Shown here in pieces: positions 24,473 to 35,540 of a DNA stretch of 64,000 bases; positions within the stretch are counted from its first letter, which is position 1; each line of letters opens with the position of its first letter. Where the stretch lies: NCBI RefSeq assembly GCF_001619985.1, contig NW_017264202.1, forward strand, positions 434,001-498,000. Reading direction: 5' to 3'. Source of the DNA: Xylona heveae TC161 (Eukaryota > Ascomycota > Xylonomycetes > Xylonales > Xylonaceae). The notes under the pieces were generated by a model. That model made no database searches, was not told the DNA's origin, and was given only the letters and a program-made list of their open reading frames with translations. A program made the translations under genes and the position numbers.

Positions 24473-25527
24473 GTCGTTGGCGATTGAGTGTCTGTCGGAA
24501 GAGACTGTGTCTTGATTCGTTCAATAATATATTGGAATAGAAATTTCAATCGCCTTTCCATCAATGCATTATATGTATCAGTCAAATATCGTGCTTTTTA
24601 GAACTTTTTTTTGCTTGTCGTGGCTGAAGTGAAGTCAATCCACACCACAAAGGGGGGGCCGTCCACGAGACATATATGGACCGGGCCGTCCGATATCATC
24701 AGACCTTGTCGCCATGCTGTAATTCGATTTTTTTCGAATCGATCGATTCCCTGCCGAGTCAGAATGGACAATAAACGAGCTGCCCCTGCATGGTTCCTGG
24801 CGCCCCTGTCGGTGCGTTCCAGCTTCACGTTTTTTTTGTCGGGTTCTTCCCGAATCATTGAAAATAGCAGTCCTGGTCCGGATTATCTTCGTGGACGAAT
24901 GATGGCACCGGAAAGCAGCCGAGATCTGCCCACCAACACGGAATCAAGTCACTTTGCAGTCACCTTACCCTTGACCCGCCTTGCCAGTCACAGTTACTCT
25001 TCTGAGCCGTCAGTCCCGACTCGGAACCTGTACCGCTGGCACCAGGTGGCCCAGGTGGCACCGTCGCTGCGCCGTTTTTGCGACCGTGCCGAGTTTTGTC
25101 CACTGCTACACTGCATCCTCCTCCTGTTCCGTCATCGTGTAGCGCATAGCAGCTGCATCGCATCACAGTGCTCATGACAAACATTTCAAATGCGCAGCGG
25201 ATCATCCTCTGCTTATTCTGTTGATCGGGCTGTCGCGCGGATATTCCTTTCTCCTCAGCCAATAGCCCATGGAACTATAGCCTGGCACCCTATCCCAAGG
25301 ATATTGTGCCATCCTGCCTTTGTCTGACATACTATGTTCACAACCAAGCTATCCTACTTCGCCTGGTAGCTTTCCTTCTCACTATCGCGCTGGTTATCGC
25401 AAACGACCCTAGCTTCCCAGCATACCCTTGTCTCTTTATTCATGCCACTCACCCTTTAAGTCCAACGGCACAGCAGATAGCCAACTATACCCAGTCCCGA
25501 CAGGACTGTTTCTGACCATCTGTCGAT
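24473..25527. other. Divergent spacer between the transporter and the serine-rich protein gene
   Basis: About 1 kb with ordinary composition. Open frames on both strands (24611-25177 plus, 24960-25262 minus) show no domain and have no intron or start context I can support. It probably holds both promoters and 5' leaders. Confidence 0.5.
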
Positions 25528-26823
25528 ATGAACATGGGCGAGCCTGCAACAGCTGAACAGCTCGAGCATCATCCCAGCCGTCATGTTCACTATCATTCTA
25601 CGAGCACGTCAAATTCTCTCGTTTCTCAACCTGTTCTGGTCCGTACCTACTCTGGCAGTTCTTCTCGTCCTCCATCACAGCCCCGCTCTCCAGCCCGACC
25701 ACATTTCCACCATGAGCGGAGAGAAGATGCCAAGCTGCCGGCGCTGAATCAGTTTGAGTTTGATCAGATCTTGGCTGCTGTTCAAAATGATGTTGGAAAA
25801 TCTCTCGAGGCTATTGCCGCAATCTGGGCCTCAAACAAGATGAGCTTGGCAAGTGAATACGCGGCCCACCTTCCACCACAGGGCGACGTAGGCCGCCTTG
25901 GCCATGGCCTCCATTCAGCACGCCACGGCAACGGCCCGGACACTACCTTGACTGCCGTCTCAGAAGCTTCATCAAGCACCGAGAGACTTGCTTCTTCAGC
26001 ACCTGGTGCAGTTCTGCCAAACCATGAAGATGAATACCACAGCAAACTGCCTGCGAACCATGAGAACGGCAGAGACTCAAAGCGACATTTACTTCGCAAT
26101 GATATCACTGGAACGGCGCAACGATCACAGAACAATTCTCTGGACTCTGATGGATCGCACTCTGACCTTCTGAAGGACATTCCTGGGGGAAATCCACGGT
26201 TCCGTTCGACGCTCGATACGAACCCGCTGCAACGAGTAGTTTCGCCGGCGAAACCGATATTTGCCAATGAGAATAGCCGCTCTCGAAACCCTGAAGGGCC
26301 GTCGGCCACTGTACAGCATCTGGCATTGGGCTCTGGGCGGTTTGGATTGGTATCACCTTCGTCACTCCGGAGTGGGTCCGGCTCAAACCGTCTGGATACT
26401 CCTCGCCTACCCCAGTCAGCGGGTGCTCCAGCCCAAGTCTCGCTGGCGAACGTTGATTGCGTCGTCTCGTCGTCCATTTCTCAACGCCCAGGGACAGCAG
26501 TTGATGATAGTGATCTTAATTCAATGCCGCTTGTCCTCGAAAGCACAACGACACTGCCAGCTGACCTTGGCGTATCAGAGAGGTCCTCAATAACTGGGAT
26601 TAATTCAACAGGTAACATTCCATCATCTTTGCCGTTACTCATGGGTTCGACCCACAGTCGCCGCCCCTCTGCCTTAGAGTCCATGGTGTCTTGGATTTAC
26701 TCGTGCACGGGCCACACTCCTCCCGAGTCTTCCCGAGATCCACCGCTCACTGGCCGTGAAGCTATAGAGCATTCATTGAGACAGCTCCTCTCCACGGCGT
26801 CAACAAAGGCCTCGCAGCATTGA
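25528..26823 (+). CDS. Serine/proline-rich conserved fungal protein, function unknown
   Basis: This is an intronless 431-aa reading with ATG at 25528. Most of the protein is Ser/Pro/Asn-rich and probably disordered. Two patches look conserved and folded. One is residues about 71-115 (LPALNQFEFDQILAAVQNDV, then LEAIAAIWASNKMSLASEYA), predicted helical. The other is a C-terminal patch, about 375-425, with ALESMVSWIYSC and a helix REAIEHSLRQLL. No signal peptide or membrane segment is seen. Runs of Ser-Arg and RPPSQPRSP type suggest phosphorylation. It resembles hypothetical proteins typical of Aspergillaceae; I do not recognise a function. The opposite-strand frame at 25782-26477 is its shadow. 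Confidence 0.7.
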   Translation: MNMGEPATAEQLEHHPSRHVHYHSTSTSNSLVSQPVLVRTYSGSSSRPPSQPRSPARPHFHHERREDAKLPALNQFEFDQILAAVQNDVGKSLEAIAAIWASNKMSLASEYAAHLPPQGDVGRLGHGLHSARHGNGPDTTLTAVSEASSSTERLASSAPGAVLPNHEDEYHSKLPANHENGRDSKRHLLRNDITGTAQRSQNNSLDSDGSHSDLLKDIPGGNPRFRSTLDTNPLQRVVSPAKPIFANENSRSRNPEGPSATVQHLALGSGRFGLVSPSSLRSGSGSNRLDTPRLPQSAGAPAQVSLANVDCVVSSSISQRPGTAVDDSDLNSMPLVLESTTTLPADLGVSERSSITGINSTGNIPSSLPLLMGSTHSRRPSALESMVSWIYSCTGHTPPESSRDPPLTGREAIEHSLRQLLSTASTKASQH

Positions 26824-28535
26824 AATTGGTCCATGCTTCATCGACACAGGGATCTTTTGCCTCTTCCTTGCATGCGTCTGATTTCGCGGATGATCGGTAA
26901 ATGCTCTTATCTGGAATCTTTCAACCGAAGTAAAGATTGATTAATTTCTCTGATCCCCTTTGGCTCGCGGGGCTCGAAGCCCGTGATGACCAACCTCTTC
27001 TATTGATACGATTCATGAAATCTCCTCATCCCCTGTCTGGAGCGACTGCGTATACTGCCAAGCCGGGCTGGCGGCGCCTTTTTTTTTTTGTCTGGCTAAC
27101 CATCCATTATTCTCTTGGGGTACCCTTTTTTTTTTGCTTATTTCGATCACTTGAACTCCCTACTCATTCAACCTGGGCTTTTCAGCCAAGGCGGGAAGTG
27201 GCCGCCAAGAGAGCGCAATTGAGCTCCAACTTGGCTCAATGTCTTGTTGAAATAGAGTCTGCAGAATAAGTGCCAACTTATTTCGTCAAGGGCAGCAATG
27301 CTCTGCATGGGAGTTGCGACCTGGCAATATCCTAAACAATTCCGTTGTTCCCAGAAAGCTGTGGCTCATTTGGAAGAATCTTCTTCTTCATCGTGAAGCC
27401 TGCTCCCATGTTGGCAATTACCTGACCCGGCTCAACCCTTTTCAGGCACCGTCCGCTAAACGGCCTGAAATATCAGCGTATATTTTCCATGGCGCTACCA
27501 GACATCGGTCAACGGCTTTCAACAAACTGCTCAATCTCAATGCGCTCTCCGGCAAAAAATGAAATTGGTCCTCACCCTTGCTGATAACGATTAATGATTC
27601 CACCATTTCGGAAACGATCCAACGACTACGTAACGAACTTATGACCTTCTGCTACCCAACACAGCGTCTGCACATTTGTTCATACTCCTTATTGCTTGGT
27701 AATCTTTTCGAGAATACGTGTTAGGACTATGGACCTTGGTCCTTATTTTCGGATAGCTTGTCAATTTCTTCCATAGTATAGTCAAGTAGAGCTGTAGAAT
27801 AGTCAGCACATATCTTTCTATTCAGCCGTACCATCAAATGTCCAGAATGACCTGTTAATTTAACAAGTTCAGGTCAAATATACGTGTTGAAGCTAGGAGA
27901 GCCATTCTGTCCACAGCTTCTGGATTATGAAGCTCTGAGTGATTCTTGATAGTACAGATAAAATATCCATCACTCCCGGTACCATTATGGGCCAATCCTG
28001 TGCCGTGGTTTTGCCCAGAGAGTGGGTATCTCGAAAATATTGTGGCGGAAAGCATGCTGTGTCTTGCCCTTAACGACGGAGGCAATAAGCTAGGGTTCTG
28101 ATGACGACAGAGCGGGCTGCAAACTCAACCAAAGTGCAGAGCAAGATGGATTTTCAATTGACTCATGTTGCTGAATGACTTGGGATAAGGAGACAGATGA
28201 AGTGTATGTGTGTATTGTAGTGGGCGTGCTCTAGGCCAAAGGTTGAAAGGAGCAACCAGCCGAGGCTCGAAAGAGCTGTAGAAGCTGCTGGTCACTGCAG
28301 GCAAATGCAGAAAGCTACAGTTTACACAGTGGTAACTCCAATCAATTTTGTGTAGCGATTTGATTCTCAAGGATGAATCTAGATTGGTGACCATATAAGA
28401 AAAAAAACACGACAAAGCTTTACTTAAGAATAAGGCTCTATATACTAAAACAGAAAAAATATATTTCCCTTCCCAAAATCACGCCGGTTATGGTACTTGT
28501 ACATATACTCTGCAATCCCTCTTGCTCATTTCATT
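26824..28535. other. 1.7-kb spacer
   Basis: It includes the 3' region of the serine-rich gene and of bL19m. T-runs occur near 27080 and 27128. I see no gene, tRNA or repeat with support. The short open frames at 26937-27269 and 27314-27562 lack any recognisable protein signature. Confidence 0.5.
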
Positions 28536-29543
28536 TTACCTCTTCTTGCCTTTGCGCTTGCCAGAGTTGGCGTCTCGGCCCCTGACCTCGCCTCCGGACC
28601 GCAAAACGGCGCTCCGGCGCTGGTACTGGAGGACAATGTTCTGTACGGAGCCAACATCGTGCTTGGGTTGTCTGGAAAAAAATAATCGTTAGAAAGCATT
28701 CAAGACACCAACGTTAGATCTTTCAGACATCAAAAACGTCTGCATAGGATTATGCAATAGGCGCAAGGCGTGTGGAAAAAATGGCATTCTGGACATGGAT
28801 CTGCCTGGAAAGCGTAATGGGAAGCATTGAGAAAACTACTAACCTCATGTAATACAATCGTGCCCTTCTAGCACGCTTTTCTCTTCTTTGAACCACTTCA
28901 ATACCCTCCACATTGGGAGAGTAGATCTTGAACCACATCTCCACGCCAACACGCGTGAGCTGGTTTCGCAGCAGAATACCAGTATCCACACCTCGACGGC
29001 GGATGTTCAGGCAGACACCAGCAAAGGGGTCACCATTGCGCTGACGAACCAGAAGGATATCACCGACCTTGGCGGCATCGGAGTTGTCACGGGCGAACAT
29101 GCGAGTGCGGGCACCGGTGGGGTCAAGCGTGGTCAATTGCGCCGCTGTAACGTCTGAAATAGGCTCTTTGAAGTGCACGCGAGCAGAAGGCGGAGGGGGA
29201 TAGGTCTTGATCTTTTTAGGACCTAATAATTCAAAGTGTTAAAGTCAGTAATGATTCGCATTAGATGTACTATCTAGGCTGAAATATCTGATTGGGAAAG
29301 TATCATGAATAGAAAACCTTTGAGAGGCCTTATTCATGAAGATCAAGGGGCGAAATCTGCGGATCGAGAGAGCGTACCAGCAGAGAGACTTCTTTCAGCA
29401 AGCGCAGAGATCCCAATCCGCGGAGGAATCGTTGATGCTGAGGGGGGAGTCGCGGTCGTCAATTGCCGCACACATCTCGTTGATCGGAAGATAGACTTCC
29501 AGCAGCTCAGGGGCCGCATTGTCGAAGAAAGGTTCAGGGCCAT
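28536..29543 (-). CDS. IMG1: Mitochondrial large-subunit ribosomal protein bL19m (yeast Img1 type)
   Basis: Three exons: 29543-29378, 29222-28844, 28671-28536, giving 226 aa. The N-terminus is Arg/Ser-rich and acid-free (about residues 1-45), a mitochondrial presequence. The L19 core reads VGDILLVRQRNGDPFAGVC, then GILLRNQLTRVGVEMWFKIY and SPNVEGIEVVQRREKRARRARLYY in successive parts. The basic tail ends GKRKGKKR. Introns have GTACGC/ATTAG and GTTAGT/TCCAG ends, the second with a CTAAC branch point. bL19 sits at the subunit interface of the mitoribosome. It shares a 272-bp divergent promoter with the mitochondrial-protein gene at 29816. Confidence 0.93.
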
Positions 29544-29815
29544 TATGGCGGCCTTGGAGAGCGCGAGTTGGCGACGAGTGGAGGTGAAGTGATGATGGTA
29601 CTCCGAACCTCCGTCGATGTTGATTGCCCTGCATGCACGGCATCGCCAAAAAAAGTTCGCTAAATTCCGTCGCAACCCATCTTGTCCATATCCGACCTGC
29701 CTGCTGCACCTACATTTTTGGACTTCTATATACTTCCGCAATTAACCTTCTTGATAGTGTTTTAAGGCAAATTGGCTTAAATAATCCTGCTGATTTGAGA
29801 GAAGGCTTGATCAAA

Positions 29816-30997
29816 ATGGCCGGCAGAGGTTTGGAGCAGGGTCTTCGGAGCTGGAGGTGCTCCATTACCCCGGGTCAGGTGCGGTCCTTTAGCAGCACGC
29901 CGAGATGCCAGAAACACGGTAAGTAGAAACTCCCATTGGAGGGAGCAATCTCTACACTTGAAGAATGTGGTATTTGAGCACCCATGTGTGGCTAATGCAG
30001 TTGTCCATTAGGTGCAATTCCCTCCTTCTCTCCGACATCCTCTCCCGAGCTGGACGCTCTTCTTGCCCAATTCCGCTCGAAAGTCTTTCTCCCATCGCAT
30101 CTTCTAAAGCGACAGCGCGACCTAGTGTACAAGGAAAAATATCGATCATTGGTCAGCAACGATCCTGTGATGGTTACAATTGGCGACGAAAAGTTCCAGC
30201 TGGAGCATATCGACCGGACAAAGGATGAGCCTAGCTCACAACAAGGTTTTGCTCAACTCCTTGATCTGATGAAGGAGCCTGGTGACTGGAAGAATCTTCC
30301 GGGATTCCTTGAAGGCATGCATACGGCGAAGAGAAAGTTGAAGAAGCACCAGATGGAGAAGATGGTGCGAAGGGCAAACATGATTGGCAGGCAAGGTGTC
30401 ATTGTGGATTGTGTTCAACGGGTGGGAACCACGGGACTTGCGCTGACAAGCGCCAATGTCGTCCGGGAGATTATGCTGGGAACTCATCTGGAGGCTCAGG
30501 AATCCGAGTGGGATGAGCAAGCTACGCTCAAGGCGTTGACCCATGCGGAACAGATTGTTAGCGCACTGGAGGACCCTAAACATATCGGCAAGCAGCCCTT
30601 CAAGACTGCGCATATTCGGTCCCAGCCTGCGATCATTGGGGTTGTTCTTGAGCTTGCGGCTGTGCGCGCAGTCAAGCACCTTGACGGGAAAGACGTAGAC
30701 GGCAAGGTGGCTACCTATGCGGGACGTTTGATGGCAACATGGAATGATGCGAACCTCACCCCTCGCGAGACTTGGCAAGATGCGAACAGGCAACTGCTTG
30801 CCTGGGTTCCTGTGCAGAATGCGCTTAAGGCGACTCTAAAGGTGTTGGATTCGAACAGTGAGGTTGCGGTGTGGGCACAGAAAGTGCTTCCTCAAGTGAA
30901 CCAAGCTCTGGAGCAAGCCGCGGAGATGGTACGCCAAAAGGAGGACACGCCCAGACGAGGTCTCAATGTGTACGAGGCTGTTGAAAGAACAGTTTAA
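29816..30997 (+). CDS. Predicted mitochondrial protein of unknown function
   Basis: Two exons: 29816-29918 and 30012-30997, giving 362 aa. The donor GTAAGT and acceptor CATTAG keep the phase (G|GT to Gly). The first exon encodes an Arg-rich presequence with RSFSSTPRCQKHG, a strong matrix-targeting pattern with a likely cleavage near RSFSS. The body has LPSHLLKRQRDLVYKEKYR, a basic stretch HTAKRKLKKHQMEKMVRRAN, and a helical C-terminal half. There are no membrane segments or catalytic motifs that I recognise. The divergent pairing with bL19m and the basic character suggest a role in mitochondrial translation or gene expression, but that is inference. Confidence 0.8.
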
Positions 30998-31419
30998 ACC
31001 TGTTCACAAGCGCTTTTCTCATGTATTATATACTTTGTAGATTTTTTATTCCCGTTCTTTGAAGGCTACATCATGAATCTGTAATCTGGAGGTTTCTGCG
31101 CTGACTTTTTCATTTTCGTGAGAAGCCTAATCCCAGGATTCAGAGCGTCATGTCACTGTGACGGAATTTGGAAATATGGGATTTCTGTCAAGTATTCGCA
31201 GTGCCTCGCACAACGTTAATTTCGAAATGGTATCGAACGAGCTGAGGTGAATATATGCAATGCAAACTAAATCTAGCTAAATGGACAATCCAACCATCGC
31301 TATATGCCTAATGAAGCGCTAAATAGACTAATAGAAGTTTTTGTTACTTTGGAAGATGCGGCAGAGTAAACATTATGCCTTTGCGGAATTGCAGCATCCG
31401 GAAGATTTAAATGCTGTAG
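30998..31419. other. Convergent 3' spacer
   Basis: About 420 bp between the stop of the unknown mitochondrial protein gene and the stop of the opposing adenylation-domain gene. AT-rich, with no gene seen. Confidence 0.6.
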
Positions 31420-33310
31420 TCAAACATATGCAAGGGTATGGTCATCCCGGAAGACACCATTCACCCCGAGTGATGCCTCGCCGCCAAAGACAGCAGGACC
31501 GCGGACAACAATCTGAACCTTGTCAGCACAATCATCAAAAATTCTCCAAGTAGACAATTTGACATACCTCTCCCTGGGGCTGGCCCTGGTCAAGAGTCTT
31601 ATGCGAGGGGGTATCCACTACTTTCACCTCAACGGAACTGAGCGGTCCGCCGAAGTGGCTTTGATTGCGAGTGGGACCATTTTCACGTCGGTAGTCATAA
31701 AGATTCGTCTGTGCCACCGCGCCCGCGACTTTCTCAGCAGTTAGAGCATAGACAATGCGAGCACCAGTGAAAACCCGTAAGTCATTTAGGTCGCTTGAGC
31801 TCAAAGGAGGCGAGTCTGTTCCAGCACGCTCAGCAACGTACATAATACGCAGTTTGCCGGGAGTTTCCCCGACAGATGGACGAGATGTAGCGTTGAAACT
31901 GCTCAAAAGGCCAGGTCTTGGCATGACACCTGCTTTGAGAGAACGTATTTGCAGCCAGTGAGAATACTTCCGTAAAAGGGTACTCGATGAACCTTTGGCC
32001 AATCTGTGTGCCGCCGCAGCAGTTTCGGCAGATACCGCAATGACTGTGGGCGAGATATTCCTGGTGGCCAACGCCAAATCTATCCCCTTCCCGGCAACGG
32101 AATTGAGTGCCACCGAAGCATGGGAATAGAGGGCTGCGAGAGTTAGACTCAACGGATAGCTAGAGCAAAGAGAGTCGACAGGCAGGAAAAGATCCTTGGG
32201 ATTCAGTCGCTCACGGGCCGGGAGCGAAGTAATAAGGGCGGCGACAGCTGCTGCTAAATTCTACAGCGGATTGTGAGTTGATTTGACTTATATTCGGAGC
32301 AAGAAACTGAGAAACTCTACCTTTTGGGAGAATTCTACCAAGCGCTCCTCACTGTTTTTGCCTTCCCAGACCGTTACAATTTTCGTTTCAGAAGCTTCGG
32401 GGAGATTATCTGGCAGAGGCAAGTCCTTAGGACCGTTCTCAACCAATTCGTGCCAAATGGAAACCGAAAGCTTCCCCTTCGTCTCTTCGGCCGAAGGATT
32501 CCAGTCAATGTGCCTGCTGGTAGCTTCAACCACTAAAAAAACGCTCTTTAAACTTGGACATCTTTCCACAAGGTCAGATAAGGGGACAACGCCGGCTTCA
32601 GACACCAGTGTGTCGGCTCCAGTTTGCGCAAGGAGCTTGAACAGCGAAGATGGGCTCTGGTGGTGTGGTATCAAGATAACGGTAAACCCATAAAAAGATC
32701 CCGCTTTTACGCCATATTAGCCTTGACTTCCTTCTCGCCCGTAACAGTCTCAAATGATTCACCTACCAAAAATCGTCGTGAGAAGCTCAAGAGAGTTGGG
32801 AAGATGAATAGCAACGCGTTTTCCATTGGACGTTTGGACTGAGCTACCAACGATGCTGATGGAACGAGAGATATCGGCAAGATTGTGCTCGATGACCTCT
32901 TCTTTCCCAAGTACCGTGAGAATTTTGCCAGGTTGACCAGTTGACTGCCCGGTCTGATCCAGAGGATCCCGGGCCGCTTGCTTCCAGATGTCGCGGAGAT
33001 CACCATCTCTGCCACGAGCCCATCTTGGAGCTCCTGGATCCTTCACACCCAGGCCCGATTTGAGCGGAAATCCATATGGAGTCTCAACTGAGCGATATGT
33101 TGCAGATTCTCCGGCATTTCGGACCGGAGCGGGGGTCGCCTGGCGCGATAAGAGGATAGGATGAAGGTCAGGGTCTTTCGAGAACCACCAAGGCAGTACC
33201 ACATAGGCAGATATTAGGATGACCAGAATCGTTGTATAAATGCTCCACCCCGAAAGGAGCTCAGCAAACTGAGCGTCTAGCTGCTCTATCTTATTAGGAA
33301 CTTGAGACAT
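31420..33310 (-). CDS. Membrane-anchored AMP-binding (acyl-CoA synthetase-like) protein, probable pseudoenzyme
   Basis: Four exons: 33310-32767, 32703-32321, 32260-31568, 31512-31420, giving 570 aa. The last acceptor could instead lie 6 nt upstream. One hydrophobic segment (residues about 22-43, YTTILVILISAYVVLPWW) follows a short N-terminus. The rest follows the ANL adenylate-forming fold: RVAIHLPNSLELLTTIFG, then NLAAAVAALITSLP, then LTLAALYSHASVAL, ending with EIVVRGPAVFGGE. The ATP-binding loop expected just before NLAAAV (normally TSGTTGxPK) is replaced by VTVWEGKNSEERL. The C-terminal lid domain of about 100 aa is missing, since the reading stops 17 residues after FGGEASLG. This is therefore likely a non-catalytic member. 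Introns have normal GT-AG ends. Confidence 0.75.
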
Positions 33311-34101
33311 GATAGCCTAGCTTGTGTAGACGTGGATACGATATGCGTGACAATCAATGAAACATGTCTTTCAACGGAGTAAACGAAGCAGTATTAGGCC
33401 GTGTATAAATGAAGACTCGCTTGCACAACAAACGCAAGGGCAAAAAAATTGTACAATAATGGGATATGCTGCGGGGCAGAGAAATAACAGACAAGGTCGA
33501 GCTTCCGAATCACTTTTCAGCTGTTGTATACGAAGTAAGCTGTGACATCGTACGGGGGGAATTTATATCAGGCGGTGTGCCCGAAAGGTGGCTGTGCTCT
33601 GTGGCACAGCAACTCGGTACTCGTACTGTAGTAGGTGGGACGTCAACGGCCAGCAGCGCTAATCATCACCGAGGAAGGCATGCATGGCACAGACCACGAA
33701 CACACAGCGAAGAAGGACCTCTCGCCCAAAACAATCATCTGTCCCAAGGGACAACAGGGCAATCACGGCCATCGCCTTCCATTCCGGCACAATGCTATAG
33801 ACGATAATATCGATTCGATTTGGATTTGCATGAGTAGATCTCGTTCCCTCAACAGGTAAGTACGGTAAGTATTTAAAGGAAAAAGTTCCAATCCGGCATT
33901 ATTTGAGAAAGGTACGTGACATTCGAACTTCCTTGTCCCTCCACTCTGTGCACTTATTTTCCTGCCCGTTTCAAACACGTTCATTGGAAAAGTACGGCCC
34001 AGTCCTTCGAAGCGTGTTTATCCACCCAACCTTGTCGCCTTCCCTCTCAGCTGGTCATCTTCGTTGAGACTCAGATACACTGACTCCCTAAAGAATTCAA
34101 A
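33311..34101. other. Divergent spacer
   Basis: About 790 bp between the adenylation-domain gene and POM34. Open frames (for example 33466-33807 plus) show no protein signature. Presumed promoters of both genes. Confidence 0.55.
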
Positions 34102-34972
34102 ATGGCCCCGCTCGCAGCAGCTAGCCCTGCGACCCCTCAAGCCTACCGCTCGCCAGGCTCGGAATCAAAAAACACTCCCACTGGGACATGGAGACATCCT
34201 CGATTCGATGAAATTACGCGCCGGCAGAATGCTTCGACGTTCAACGACAAGAGCGTGGCGAGACTTCTTTACAATGGACTAGTTTTCCTAGGGACATTTC
34301 TCTTGACTGCCTTGCCTGAAATTTTGTACGTGCCTGTTTGCGCAGATTCATGAACATATCATGCTTACAAGGACATCCAGCCCCCGCGCGTTTCATGCGT
34401 TGAGCTTCTTGTCGCCGTATTATTGGTACGCCCTTCTGCTCACGCGACTATTGTTACTCTTCAACATATCCGTTGCAGTCTACCCACTCTTTCGCCGCAA
34501 AGATGAATTGGCCGATATACCTTTGACCCCGTCGCAGCGGGCCCTTCTCGGCTTGAACCCCAATTCTGGATCCCCCGCTACGACTCCGGATCAGTACATT
34601 ACTCCACCTCGTTATCGTCGCTCTTCGACTCCGAGGAGCGGATCTCCTGTGAGTGGCAGCAGCACATATTCTAGTTCACCTCTGTCCGGTCGAGCCAGCT
34701 TGAATGCCGCCGGTTCCTCTTATTCGCCATCGCCTAGCCCGCTTTTGCAAAAGGCAGTGAGCAGTGGACAGAGGAATCTCAATCGGCGCTCTAGTTATGG
34801 AACTGGATCTCCCTTCGGTGTAAGCTTCAATGGAAAGGAGAGTCTTGGATTTGGGGTTTCGAGTTCACCGAGTCCGACCATTGGCAAGGGAGCCAGCGTG
34901 CCGTTGAATAGCCGCTGGTTGTATGAGCGAGGCCGAGCCAGCCCGGCGGGTTATAGAGATCTTTATTCATGA
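34102..34972 (+). CDS. POM34: Nuclear pore membrane nucleoporin POM34
   Basis: Two exons: 34102-34325 and 34381-34972, giving 271 aa. The chosen acceptor is CCAG at 34380, because the alternative at 34371 lies too close to the branch-like GCTTAC. Two membrane segments are about 20 residues apart: LLYNGLVFLGTFLLTALPEI (about 54-74) and the stretch around WYALLLTRLLLLFNISVAVY. They are followed by the fungal POM34 signature DIPLTPSQRALLGL and a long Ser/Pro-rich tail (YSSSPLSGR, SPSPLL) ending RDLYS. Yeast Pom34 is part of the pore membrane ring with Pom152 and Ndc1. Length and topology fit fungal family members. Confidence 0.85.
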
Positions 34973-35540
34973 AGTTGACAGTATGCGACGACGCCCATTT
35001 TGTATTTCAATTGCTTTCATGTTACACTCTGGCGTCAACTGGCTCATGTTGTAAAAGCACGCGCTCGGGCATGCCTTAGTCTGCTTCCTTACTTTTTTTC
35101 TTCTCTCCCTTCCCTTTTCGCTTTGCATGCCACTGGTGTACGGCACGATCTTGCATTTCTACGGATGGGTCCGCCAGAGGCGCTGACCTATATATTGGTA
35201 GTGGTAGCATCGTTTATTATTATTATACCTAGATAGAACAATAAACTCACTGGTGATTTTAGCCAAACAGTTTCCCGTCTGGTTTTAGCGATAGCTTGTG
35301 ATGGTTATGATGCTACCGGCTTCTAACTACAAATTGGGCCAGGGGCTTAGTCACGGAAAATCCCGGACAGCTGGGGACCATGACGAATGGGTCAATGACG
35401 CTCGTGCAATAATAGTGAGACATCTTTACAAGCACAACGGTAACTTTATTTTTAAAAACAGTGATATTTTCATTTTAGGAACATTCGGTACTTTGTTGCG
35501 TTCCTTCCCTTTCTCACGCTCGTGAGCTCTCGAGCTCAGA
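34973..35540. other. Tandem spacer between POM34 and HID1
   Basis: About 570 bp with ordinary composition. It contains the POM34 3' region and the presumed HID1 promoter. No gene seen. Confidence 0.6.

Noticed and set aside
24611-25177. 188-aa plus-strand reading
   Set aside because: No recognisable motif, poor start context, and its position between divergent genes fits a promoter.
25782-26477. 231-aa minus-strand reading
   Set aside because: It is antisense to the serine-rich protein gene, and its composition mirrors that gene's codons.
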